Shown piece after piece: positions 39,801 to 48,619 of a stretch of 64,000 nt of DNA. The stretch comes from Glandiceps talaboti. Taxonomy: Eukaryota > Hemichordata > Enteropneusta > Spengelidae. The stretch lies in assembly GCF_964340395.1 (NCBI RefSeq), contig NC_135551.1, positions 24,093,503 through 24,157,502 of the forward strand, written 5' to 3'. Both the position numbers and the translations under genes were made by a program. Below the pieces are notes generated by a model. The model ran no database searches and was not told the DNA's origin. It saw nothing but the letters and a program-made list of their open reading frames with translations. How positions within the stretch are numbered: position 1 is the stretch's first letter; each line of letters starts with the position of its first letter.

Positions 39801-42800
39801 ATAGATTCCCTATGGTGAGTTGTGATGCAGTACTTTCATAGATTCCCTATGGTGAGTTGTGATGCAGTACTTTCATAGATTCCCTATAGTGAGTTGTGAT
39901 GCAGTACTTTCATAGATTCCCTATGGTGAGTTGTGATGCAGTACTTTCATAGATTCTCTGTTGTGAGTTGTGATGCAGTACTTTCATAGATTCTCTGTTG
40001 TGAGTTGTGATGCAGTACTTTCATAGATTCCCTATTGTGAGTAGTGATGCAGTACTTTCATAGATTCCCTATGGTGAGTTGTGATACAGTACTTTCATAG
40101 ATTCTCTATAGTGAGTTGTGATGCAGTACTTTCATAGATTCCCTATGGTGAGTTGTGATGCAGTACTTTCATAGATTCCCTATGGTGAGTTGTGATGCAC
40201 TACTTTCATAGATTGGGAGTTTTGTAAAACACAGTAAAGGAAGGTAGTAGACTATCATGAAGTCATTGTTACCAGAGGATACTATGCCGTGTGTATCATG
40301 CATTAGACAATGCTGTTTAATACTATAAATTATTCACTGTGTCCAAGTATTCACTGAGAGAATTTTAATTTAACCTTAATTATCATGATGTGTCTCTATA
40401 CTTTCAGAGATTATCAAGCAGTGCCACTATCAGTACAAATGCTGCATGTGGTAAAAAACACCCCTTTCTGGTAAGTTGACACAAGTAATGAACAGTTCTA
40501 TTAAAACTCATTAACTTTCAAAATAAGTAGCACAAATTACTATATGTCAATATCTGATTTGTAATTATACACATGTACCTTGGCTTGGACTCAGCAGTTT
40601 GCAGAATTGAGATTCATTGCTTCCATTCATTTCTGAATTGATAAGTCTTTAGGCAAGATTTGAATCATGATTGTGCCTCAATCAACCCAGCTGGATACTT
40701 AGGGACCTGGTAGGATAGAGGTTATGTTGGATTGTATACTCCCAAGGGAGTTGAGGAAGTATATGCCACTGTAGATCCAGGGGTAATATATTTTAGTGAC
40801 TGGAACTCTCCGGAGGGCAGGCACATCATAAAATACACTTTAGTATTGTTGTTATTATCCTCTTCTAGAAGCAGGTGTTCAGTTGCCACTAGATGACACT
40901 ATTCAATGTTTTTGTGAATTGACCCATTTCATACTTTTCTGTAGGATGTTTTACATTTTGTCTTACATCATTAGAACATTACTTGTATAAAAATGTTGCA
41001 AAGAGAATACAAGCTTTGTAAATAGTTTTGAAGTTAATACTTTGATAAAATGTAAAATTGTGATACCATCGTGTATTTCATTGCTATATCTAAGTTCTTT
41101 GTTTTAACTTTCAGGCAGCATTACAAAGCATTGGTGCTAAAAGTACAGGTGACTTATCAAGGTAAACTTTGAAATAAGTCAAAAGTTTGTAAGTTGTAGA
41201 GAAATTAGTAATTTATATAAACCAGCCTCCATGGCAAACTTTCCTTTAACCAGTGATTAAATAAACATATCAAGCCAATCAGTGATTAGTAAACATGCCT
41301 AGCCAATCATGTCTAGCCAATCAGTAGTTTGTAATCATCATGCCTAGCCAATCAGTTGTTAGTATACAAGATGTAGACATCATATTTACTAATTGGTGAT
41401 TGGCTAGAAATGATGTTTACTAATCACCGATTGGCTGAAAACTCTGTTTACAAATTGACTATCATGTTAGAAAGGCCAAATACCAGGCTTACAATAAAAC
41501 AATTTAAACTGCCTGTTTCCACTTGTATGAATTTTATAAACAATTGTAGCCCACAGTGAGAACGCTTTCTTTAATTTTAAGGGTTGTATCAATGATTGCC
41601 TGAATTTAATGATCTCCTTTTATTCTTTTATTAGGAATTTTCGCCTGTTTATTTTAGAACTAATCTGTACCAGTCACCTTATATTGAAAACAAACAAGTT
41701 ACCACAGAATATGAGCAATGCTTTACTCTTTCTGAAAGAACTCTTCCAAAGGATGACTGTGCAAGAAACTGTAAGGTCAGTACTCAACCAAGTATATAAC
41801 TCTTTGAATTTCTAGTTACTGCCCTGTGTATTTCCATTGTTATTGAATTAATGTGGTCTGTATATACTCAGTTACAGCCCTGTCAATTTACATTGTTTTT
41901 CAAATGATAAAGGTCTATATATACTCAGTTACAGCCCTGTCAATTTACATTGTTATTGAATTGATAGGTCTGTAAAGGCCACATGCTAGGCTTGTATGTA
42001 AACCAATTGACACAGATAAGTATACTTTTACATTTGATATGAATACTATAGCATATAGCACATAGAGAAAGTGCTTTACTTCAGTGTTACCCATGTACTT
42101 GTGTACTTACTATTTACCTATAATTCATATCAGAGCTATTCTGTCTAGTGTATCTATGAACTGACTGGTAGTGAATTACAAGAGATGTAACTGACTGGTA
42201 TATTTATCTCCATTCATATTTAGCACTATTCCATTGATGCTGGGTACTATGTTGGATATCCTTCTAGTAGCTGAGACAACATCCGTTATCAATGTCAAGA
42301 AACTGGCTGTTACTGTACTTAAGAGTATGTTAGAAGCATATCGACTTGTACCCAATGCCATACCAAAGTAAGAAAAGAGTATAATACATTTGTTGTGATT
42401 GGACACTTATACATGTAGTCTAATGATACATCTGTTGTGATTGGTTATGCACTTTATACATGATTGTACATGTAGTGTAGGCCCAAACTTGAATTAAAAG
42501 TGGATGACATAATTATCATGGACAACAGTAGGTGATGATATTATTGTATTGGACAACACCAGATGATGACATTGTATGAGATAACAGTAGTGATGACATC
42601 ATTGTATGAGACAACAGTAGTTGATGACATCATTGTATGAGAGACAACAATAGTTGATGACATCATTGTATGAGACAACAGTAGTTGATGACATCACTGT
42701 ATGAGACAACAGTAGTTGATGACATCATTGTATTGGACAACCATAGTTGATGACAAAAGAACTTCATGTGATTTCTTTATACTGGTTGTATTCGATGCAG

Positions 42801-43993
42801 GGAGAAAGTAGAAACAGCTGTGCGAGTCTTCATCATAAAGCACTTCAGGTCTGGTTATGTGTCAGCTCTACATGTCCTAGAAGCAATGGCTGTTATGCAC
42901 AAAGATATCATTGTGTCTAGTATACCCAAACTCCTTGAAGAAGTTAACCAGATGGAAATGAAACGTGGAGTCGGCTGGGATAGAAATCTAAGGTAATGCC
43001 ATGTGACTAATCAAATCACAAAATGCATTAGAAATGTCATGAAATTGGATACTTCAACTGAAATAATACCTAATTCTTTTAGTTATTATAGTGCCTCATC
43101 AGATGAAATTTCAGCTTTTTTTTTGCTCTGTCCTAAATACTTTTTCCATTTTTTTTATCCAAGCTTGTCTTCTTGAGTTATAGATAGAAAAATTATACTT
43201 CAGCAGCTAAGGTAAAAAAAATATCAGCCAGATATATGATTGGTATATGTCAGCATTGATTAGCAATTTTACACTGATAAAGGAAGTCTACTTGTATATT
43301 ATACATGTAGTTAGTCTTGTGTTCCCAATTGTACATAGGTGATGTGCTTTTGGCATAAAACGTCAACATACGCACAGAAAACTCCTTTTTTGGCTGGCAC
43401 AATTATTTCACTGGTAATTGAGCCTTTGGTTTTCTTAGATTTCTAAGTTTTCTAAAAGGCTCAATTACCAGAGTCGTAAAAGTAACCAGACAATATATTA
43501 TAATCCCTGGACATTGATCATTTCTCCATTTGTTAAGGTATTTAAGAAATGTCACTTTCATTGCGTCTCAGCTAGGATATCAAACTGTTGAATGCATTTC
43601 AGTCTTCATGTGGATAGAAAAACCCCATAAAAACTTAAGTCATTTTTTTTGAGAATAATGATGAGGCACTATACTATTAACATTGATTTATCTCATTCCT
43701 ATCTCTCCATTTACTCAATAAATTAATCCAACCATCATTTTGTGGAAGTACAAGACTAGTGAAATAAAATCAATAGATATATTTGTAATGTATTAATTAT
43801 TCTATGTTTTATATATTCGGTAGATGCATAGACCCTCCACTAACGAGGGTCTATGGTTGAAATTATAAACAATATAAGTGATTCTATTATCTGATTGTTT
43901 CACAGACGTGCAGTTATTGAAGTTTTGAAACATTTAGGAGAAGATGGAAAGCACTATATTGAACAACTATCAGAAGATGTTTCCTTATTTTGA
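20077..43993 (+). CDS. MMS22L: MMS22-like DNA repair protein, complete
   Basis: Nuclear helical-repeat protein that binds TONSL and promotes RAD51 loading at stalled forks. Thirty-five coding exons join in phase to 1240 aa (human: 1243). Exons: 20077-20218, 20495-20726, 21242-21297, 22109-22187, 22657-22798, 23127-23217, 23492-23589, 24400-24513, 25007-25094, 25879-25982, 26310-26372, 27438-27560, 28575-28627, 29103-29171, 29709-29822, 30788-30899, 31279-31357, 31645-31738, 32130-32263, 33087-33177, 33453-33523, 34620-34740, 35566-35655, 36165-36326, 36780-36825, 37333-37419, 38219-38389, 39059-39181, 39642-39740, 40408-40470, 41115-41161, 41635-41775, 42224-42367, 42801-42992, 43906-43993. 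Recognition rests on blocks such as HLHLDVHW, WEANTKIIVAVWEKFYRRL, IKGRFYSKFHHRGM and GVGWDRNLRR. The third exon's acceptor could instead be 20513 (six residues fewer). Exon numbers in this annotation count the leader as exon 1. Confidence 0.95.
21511..21678 (+). mobile_element. LINE ORF relic with decayed 2A-like motif in an MMS22L intron
   Basis: A 55-codon frame opens with a Leu-run, Ser, then GNIKLNPRP, followed by a helical charged region and a stop. Many CR1/L2-type non-LTR retrotransposons begin an ORF with a Leu-rich stretch, SGD-I/V-E-x-NPGP and then a coiled coil. Here Asp, Glu and Gly of that motif are changed to Asn, Lys and Arg. The final NPGP is broken to NPRP, so 2A-style ribosome skipping is not expected. 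Inside it, TTATCAG|GC (exon would start at 21527) forms a splice acceptor in the same phase as the next real exon (22109). Confidence 0.6.
21823..21886. repeat. (CA)n microsatellite
   Basis: Uninterrupted dinucleotide run in the same MMS22L intron as the LINE relic. Confidence 0.95.
22785..22862 (+). repeat. 19-bp tandem array of the MMS22L exon 6 donor
   Basis: Donor GT dinucleotides occur at 22799, 22818, 22837 and 22856, exactly 19 bp apart, each within (T)CTTACATAGG|GTAAG or a variant. The first gives the correct phase-0 junction to the next exon. The three intronic copies keep GTAAG and look usable, but each would shift the frame. Confidence 0.95.
23302..23405. repeat. (GAT)n-derived trinucleotide tract
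   Basis: GATGAT runs decay into ACGACAATGACGAT. Intronic in MMS22L; the Met-rich ORF across it is an artefact. Confidence 0.85.
25160..25290. repeat. Dispersed repeat, copy 1 (second copy 60930-61090)
   Basis: Shared sequence includes TACACCCTGA, CAGTATTGAAT and GGGTAAAC, in the same order and spacing as at 60930-61090. MMS22L intronic. Family not identified. Confidence 0.6.
25335..25595. repeat. Dispersed repeat, copy 1 (second copy 30925-31230)
   Basis: The segment from CACTCCAGGAAATAAAG through CTGGAGAGTCAT, GCTGTGGG and CACATTGCCTCATGG to the AATGAATATT region matches 30925-31130. The second copy is followed by its own inverted partial, making a foldback. Probably a MITE. Confidence 0.75.
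26551..26745. repeat. 65-bp minisatellite, three units
   Basis: TTACTAATTACCAGACTGG recurs at 26551, 26616 (one change) and 26681. It is intronic in MMS22L, about 180 bp after the exon 12 coding segment (26310-26372), and does not include exon sequence. Confidence 0.92.
27814..28273. mobile_element. Foldback element with a Penelope-like GIY-YIG fragment
   Basis: Inverted ends read AATGACTTAT/CACAGGTTATA from both sides, with a second inner inverted block (CCTCATCAGAATGACA / TGTCATTCTGATGAGG and CTGACCACTAG / CTAGTGGTCAG). Between them 28037-28102 encodes, in plus sense, RKIMEAINIRRCNPKINRDG. This resembles the EAI-x-IR ... P-x-[IL]-N-[RK]-D end of the GIY-YIG endonuclease of Penelope-like retroelements. 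The frame is short and stops soon after. The family call is by motif memory, not alignment. Confidence 0.55.
29885..30215 (+). mobile_element. Possible tRNA-derived SINE (family C)
   Basis: The 5' part has tRNA-like spacing (TTAGAACTCAGGATTAGCAG ... GTGTGAATC). The 3' part from TTAATCCAATTCAGTTGTT to CTGATGTTGGCAG recurs at 13395-13470 in a CDK8 intron. Lies in an MMS22L intron. The tRNA relationship is weak; the repetition is clear. Confidence 0.45.
30925..31230. repeat. Dispersed repeat, copy 2, with inverted half
   Basis: Matches 25335-25590. After it, 31160-31230 carries the complement of its own middle (CATGAATATT, CCCATGATGCAATGTGG), so the copy can fold on itself. Ends about 50 bp before an MMS22L exon. 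Confidence 0.7.
33228..33330. repeat. Dispersed repeat shared with 58645-58740
   Basis: GAGCTTTCAACTGCA, then CACT, then GGC(G/A)CTGTTTATGATCA occur in the same order at both loci. MMS22L intronic. Confidence 0.6.
34180..34549. mobile_element. Harbinger-like MITE, copy 2
   Basis: Left end GGCCAAATAAAAAAAG with TTTGGTTCCGA; right end, read inward, GGTGTAAAAAAAATGTGTGGTTCCGA. TAA flanks both sides (34177-34179 and 34550-34552). The interior matches 54503-54876 nearly throughout (CCCCACCTAGTTTT, CACGCTGACCCTAAA, TCTTCCAATCTGTAATGGC, CTACCTACCCCACCTATTCT). No transposase frame. In an MMS22L intron. Confidence 0.8.
35140..35375 (-). mobile_element. tRNA-derived SINE (family A), minus orientation
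   Basis: Reverse complement gives an A-box-like segment (GGTTGAATGGTTAGAGTGG), a B-box-like GGTTTGAGCC, and a body shared with 53060-53432 and 40590-40862 (AAGTCCTTGGGCAAG, CAACCCAGCTG, GGGACCTGGTAGGATA). Confidence 0.7.
36271..36560 (+). repeat. 181-bp spaced duplication of the MMS22L exon 25 end and donor
   Basis: The last about 55 bp of exon 25 plus about 45 bp of intron (from TTTAGATGTGTATTATTAAC at 36271) recur from 36452. In the second copy the donor AAG|GTAAGTG has become TAG|TAATGTG, losing the functional GT context. About 100 bp of unrelated sequence lies between the copies. Confidence 0.92.
38811..39118 (+). repeat. Tandem copies of the MMS22L exon 29 acceptor and exon start
   Basis: The genuine exon starts at 39059 (TTTCTTACAG|GGAAAACC). 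Upstream copies of its first about 60 bp begin at 38811, 38898 and 38983; those at 38898 and 38983 also keep TTTCTTACAG. Both carry a 2-bp deletion relative to the real exon (CCACAGTG to C[C/T]CAGTG-type), breaking the frame. Spacings are 87, 85 and 76 bp. The extra copies are therefore decoy 3' splice sites within the intron. Confidence 0.93.
39711..40215 (+). repeat. 37-bp minisatellite of the MMS22L exon 30 end and donor, 14 copies
   Basis: The unit covers the end of exon 30 (ATGCAGTACTTTCATAGATTCCCTATG, encoding MQYFHRFPM) plus the donor GTGAGTT. The first copy is genuine exon (ends 39740). Thirteen more follow at 37-bp steps into the intron, the last truncated at 40215. Most keep TATG|GTGAGT; a few have TATA|GTGAG, GTTGTGAG or ATTGTGAG. 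Each alternative donor would add 37n nt. Confidence 0.97.
40590..40862 (+). mobile_element. tRNA-derived SINE (family A), plus orientation
   Basis: Body matches 53060-53432 (TTTCTGAAT, AAGTC-TTTAGGCAAG, CAACCCAGCTG, GGGACCTGGTAGGATAGA, GAGTTGAGGAAGTATA, AGATCCA) and ends in a TTG/ATT-rich tail. The tRNA-like head is more decayed. MMS22L intronic. Confidence 0.65.
41270..41460. repeat. Cluster of direct and inverted AGCCAATCA units
   Basis: (C)TAGCCAATCAG occurs several times in direct order up to about 41358, followed by inverted GATTGGCTAGAA and GATTGGCTGAAA, so the region can fold. CCAAT-containing but intronic; probably a repeat. Confidence 0.7.
41810..41975. repeat. About 62-bp minisatellite, 2-3 units, after an MMS22L exon
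   Basis: TATACTCAGTTACAGCCCTGTCAATTTACATTGTT occurs twice, with a degenerate upstream unit (CTAGTTACTGCCCTGT). It starts about 37 bp after the exon ending 41775 and does not include exon sequence. Confidence 0.85.
42516..42756. repeat. About 34-bp minisatellite, roughly eight units
   Basis: The unit GACAACAGTAGTTGATGACATCATTGTATGA is repeated with small indels. It ends about 45 bp before the exon starting 42801 but contains no splice site. Confidence 0.93.
43411..43471. repeat. Perfect 17-bp-stem hairpin
   Basis: CTGGTAATTGAGCCTTT (43411-43427) is exactly complementary to 43455-43471, and the loop holds a further small stem (TTAGA/TCTAA). In the last MMS22L intron. Size and shape resemble a pre-miRNA or a small MITE; neither is proven. 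Confidence 0.6.
43827..43855. repeat. Perfect 11-bp-stem, 7-nt-loop hairpin near the last MMS22L exon
   Basis: CATAGACCCTC (43827-43837) pairs exactly with GAGGGTCTATG (43845-43855). It sits about 50 bp upstream of the final acceptor (43905). Confidence 0.65.
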
Positions 43994-44607
43994 ACTTGGA
44001 AGATGACTTTGTTTAAACATAATATCATGTTTTATTATCTTCCAATTAATGAATGAAGCTCATGGGGAAGTAATACCACATTGGGTTCCATACGTCCATT
44101 CATACTTCCATTTCCATCTGTATTGCTGACATGAATAACCAAATTCATTCAAACTTGGTTCAAAGGTGACATACCATAATCGGTATGTACATGATATTTA
44201 GTTTTGCTAAAGTTTCAAATTTGGATGGATGGTGGCTATATTTGACATAAAAGTATACTTGGTAAATTCTTTCGCAGGTTATATACACATTCCAAAATAC
44301 AACTTGTCACGAAGATGATGCTATATGAATATATACTTTACATAAGTATTAATTGTATAGATAAAGAAAGTTGAACCCAAATGATTTCTCTATATGTGGA
44401 GGTCTTTCACAAAACTATGCTTGGTGTTGCAAACAAGGCATTGCTTGCTATAGTCCATATGCACATACTAATATCGAGTTACGTAACATTGCAGTGTTCT
44501 AAGGACATAGATAACCCAGTGGTGGTGACATTGGCGTTTGACCAATTAGCATATCTCATTGGTGCACCATTTTCACAAGTCCTGTTATTATTATCCTTTA
44601 AAATGCA

Positions 44608-44788
44608 AATAAATGTTATGTAAATAACTTTACTTGTGAAGAACGTTCATTGGTTATGTTTTCTTTTATTTACTTTAAAGCAATTCAACTTGTAATTGCA
44701 CATGCAGTATTACAGTTTACATTATCCATGTACAATCGGAACAGGACTCTTTTCTCAAATGACTGTAGTTGTATTATTCGTTAATAAA
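44608..44788 (+). terminator. Candidate MMS22L polyadenylation signals
   Basis: AATAAA occurs at 44608-44613 and 44783-44788, giving 3'UTRs of about 0.65 or 0.8 kb after the stop at 43993. The second is followed by T/G-containing sequence. No transcript end data. Confidence 0.4.
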
Positions 44789-45068
44789 GTCAATTATACA
44801 GTGCATTCAAGAACAATTTCTGGTGTTCATCATTTATCACGATATTGTTTTGTGCTTGGAAGTTAAAATATGCTATGTGTATAATTCCATATCCTCCCTT
44901 CAATTATTGTCCATTTTGAATACATGATGTCATCGTCTGCATTAGTACTGACTTCATACACCTCCGCATGCACATTACATCTACTGAGACGGTAGGCCAA
45001 CTCCCCAAATTTTTAGACGGGTATACGGTCTAAGTTTGATTAAAAAATTATGATATTAATCCCAAAAC

Positions 45069-45205
45069 TAGCTGCAATAATTGTAGCGTCTTGTTGCGGT
45101 TTTGAGGTTTTTTTCGTCTGTTTTGGTGACTTTTTAAGTTTTAGTCACCAAAACAGACGAAAAACCCCTCAAAACCGAAAAAAGACGCTACAATTATTGC
45201 AGCTA
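45069..45205. mobile_element. Mutator-like hairpin miniature element with 9-bp TSD
   Basis: Arms 45070-45130 and 45144-45204 are complementary at about 57 of 61 positions with a 13-nt loop, and TA/TA closes the palindrome. The 9-mer TCCCAAAAC stands immediately on both sides (45060-45068 and 45206-45214). A near-perfect foldback plus a 9-bp target duplication suggests a recent nonautonomous insertion of Mutator type. Superfamily is inferred from TSD length. Confidence 0.75.
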
Positions 45206-45405
45206 TCCCAAAACAAACTTATTGTTAAAGATTTCCAGTCACTATCATCCGGTCAATATCACCATATTCTGATGTTGTGAAGGTATTTCTAAAGATCGTG
45301 TTTCATGTCTTTGACTCATGAGGGAAATTTCAGAAGACCCCATTTGGGTGGCATATACCCCGGTACATACCCATATACAATACTAATACCTTTCTATGGA
45401 AGTGT

Positions 45406-45433
45406 CCCCCCCCCCCCCCCCCCCCCCCCCCCC
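45406..45433. repeat. Poly-C tract
   Basis: Twenty-eight consecutive C residues, giving a poly-Pro artefact ORF. Length may be unreliable in sequencing. Confidence 0.9.
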
Positions 45434-46346
45434 GTTGCACTCCAACTTGAACATTCCTATATCAATGCAGTCACACGCCTATTCATGATTCTTCGGACAC
45501 AACTCTAGATTCGCTGACTCGCTGACACAGTGACAGAAACGTCAATGTTGACGTTTTTGTTTGTTAGTTTGTTTTTGTTATTTTGTAGCTTTGTTTATCT
45601 TTAGTGTTTTTTGTGTACCTACCTTTTATTTTGTTCTTCGTAAATCAAATTTGAAACATTTTGACATTTTAATTTTAAACATTGTACTTTGTATTACCAT
45701 TTACAACTTTTAAAAAAAAAAGAGAGAGAACCGTGATATTTCAACCCTATGTATAAAGAATCGCTTAATTTCTGATATTTGATGGCGCTGTCTTGTAAAG
45801 CTCTGACGTTATTACTTGAAAGGCTCTGAATAGCCTAAAAAATGCTTTAAGACTAAAAAAAGAACCCTACGAGAAGTGGACATATCCCCATCTCAAGCAC
45901 TTCCCCCTACCTTTTTAATGATGTCAAGATGTTGTTTCGGGTGATCGCCTCAAGGGCAGATTGCTCTCAGTCACGATCAAATACCTGTCATATAAATATT
46001 TCAACACTATAGTTTAGAGTGCTTTATATTATATGTACATCTAAATATTTTTGTTTTTGTTGTTTGTATATTGTTTTTGACTCTAGATAATATTTTTTTT
46101 TTCATGTCAAATAAAATAATTATACTGTTATAAGACTATACGTATATACCATGATAATGAAGGGGGGGCATCATGTCTTAGAATTAAGTGATTGAACCAA
46201 TTTCCTCGCTATTTTTCATAATTTTAAGATAAATTGACTGTTTGTTTCAATGCATATTATACTCGTATACACTGATGTTACATAAATTACCACCTGTGCA
46301 TTGTCCATCGTGTCAGTTTGAACTTTGAACTTTGCGATGAGCTGAC

Positions 46347-46354
46347 TCACGTGA
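46347..46354. promoter_or_regulatory. TCACGTGA E-box (MiT/TFE, CLEAR-like) upstream of the MFSD8-like gene
   Basis: The palindromic octamer TCACGTGA lies 416 bp upstream of the ATG. It matches the M-box core bound by TFEB/MITF factors, which drive lysosomal genes in vertebrates, and the downstream gene is a lysosomal-type transporter. The surrounding 46320-46700 is locally GC-richer, as in a promoter. Motif evidence only. Confidence 0.4.
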
Positions 46355-46769
46355 CTGTGATAGATTTAATAAACTTTGAACTGTCATGTCATGTGCGACG
46401 AGAGACCAACGCAGGCACAGGGCAGGCAGATCGCGAGAGGAGGTGTGTACTTGTATGTCCCAAAGGTCTCTCAAAGCCAAATCTTGTCTACCTTTACTGT
46501 GTGTTTTGTCTGTGTATTCTAATTTCTATGGCCGACTGATCGGAACACCAGTTTGCTGTGCTGTGTCGATATGGAGTGACGCGCATACATGACGTGAAGT
46601 TCGCCGGGGAAGTTTGACTCAACCAGCAACGCGCCCGCTCACATACATGCAGAGTGACTGACATTACAGCATCATTGAATCCGGACACGACTGTCGATTT
46701 GATTTACGAGTTAATAATCTACAGTTTACACTAAAATTTACGGTCTGTTATACTATATATGACAACATC

Positions 46770-48332
46770 ATGAGGCTGAAGACCAAGAAAAGACTGACAA
46801 ATATTGCCACCGGTATATTCTTCTTGATGGGAGGTGTTGAGTATGGTAGGTATTATCATCATCCATGGTATTATATTATTTCCATAGTTACCTGTTAATA
46901 AGCAACTTGCGTTCATGTACGTCACCCGTGACCGTGGTCTTACACAACCAGAAGTTCGCTATCACTCGAGCAAGTATTATTATATATGTGTGTATATTTG
47001 TTGTAAAAATAAAACTATACAAAAAACTGTATTATAATAATAAAAATCACAATTAACTCACAAATTCCTGTGATATATTCGCATAGATATATAATATATA
47101 CTTACTTATGTGATTACCTTGTCCAATGTTGCACCCAGCCTTTTCAAAGAGTGGGACATACTTCATTTTTCTGGGTCATCATACAATTTTTGGGGGACAT
47201 TACAAAAAAGCGCCAATAGCGTTGTAGCACAACTGTACAGTTTTTCAAAATATTTACCCACATGCTGACCCATTCTAGATATTTGCTGAATGATTATGCA
47301 GTTGCCTATCTATCCTATTGTTATCTATGCAATATACACGATCATTTGGCTGTTGCTATAGGTGTGGTCATGTTGCTAAACATATTTGCATACAATTTTA
47401 GTGTGGGTCATCTATGACCCGTCGCTTCCAAAATTGTGGGTCAGGTCCTAAAAATGTGTGTCAAATGACCCAAAAAACCCCTCTGGCTGCAACATTGCTT
47501 GTCCCCTTGAACTGTGTGAGTGCAGGGAGCATACTTGCAACTTTAATAGTACCTTTGTATAATGTAAATATCACTCACAGCATACATGATGAGATATATA
47601 ATTATACATACATACAATAAAGAATCACAATGATCTGTGATGGACAGAGATGTCATGTAATTGTCGAAATGCTATCTTCAAACGTCAGACCACTAAAACA
47701 GCTTTAAAATCTCTTCTTGTTTCCATGTTTCTGCTTATTTAATAATTGCTGCCTAGTGGGGTAGTGAGGCTTTACATAAGCATTTAGCAATGACAGATCT
47801 TCATATTGCTAGATTAGACTATACAACCTGCTTTGGTTTTTCAGTTTTTCAGCTTTCCTTTTAGAACAGTGAAGTGATTTTATGTATTCATTTTTATGTA
47901 CCCAGTATAAACACATAACCTTGTAGAGGAAATAGAATCTTGAATTGTAATGTAGAATATTGTGAAGCACTTTTCCAAGGGTTTGGAACCTGCTATAAAC
48001 ATGGTGAGGAATATGGTAAAATATATATGGCTTTCCATACTGACACTTATCTTACATTTAATGGGAACCTACTACAGTCATTTGTCTCTTGCCACTGTAG
48101 CCTTGGTTTTACAGTCTTACAGTCAGTTTGTAACCCATCCACTGTCAACTGCATCTGATTATATTGACATATCTATATGCAGGGTGATGTTTAAGTTTGA
48201 CCTTTACTAAAGGTTTCCCCAGATATTCGAGTGTGGACTAGATAGAATACCACAGAGCTGCTTAGTGGCAATCATGATGACAAATGTCTGAACTAAGATA
48301 TGTAGAAATAGAAGAGAAAAAACTTTTCCTAC

Positions 48333-48371
<39 letters not shown>

Positions 48372-48523
48372 TTGATCCCTTTTGTATCAGGGGCCTACTA
48401 AGCATGTTAGGAACAGCACTAACAGAAAATTAAAATATGCACACTACTAAAATATTAGAGGAGATATGACTAGTATAATCACATACAGAAACAAAACAAG
48501 ACAAAACAAACCAAAGGGAAGTA

Positions 48524-48619
<96 letters not shown>

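Larger units (their letters stand above)
44800..46300. other. Intergenic region between MMS22L and the MFSD8-like gene
   Basis: Contains the 61-bp-arm hairpin element, a C28 tract (45406-45433) and AT-rich DNA. No exon or ORF with family features was recognised. Confidence 0.6.

Noticed and set aside
39711-40215. CRISPR-like array
   Set aside because: Units are contiguous 37-bp repeats without unique spacers, inside an animal gene, and one unit is exon sequence.
43411-43471. Calling the 17-bp hairpin a microRNA gene
   Set aside because: Stem pairing alone is insufficient. No known mature sequence was recognised and similar foldbacks here are repeat-derived.
45305-45508. Proline-rich ORF
   Set aside because: The proline run is the C28 homopolymer. 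No other coding support.
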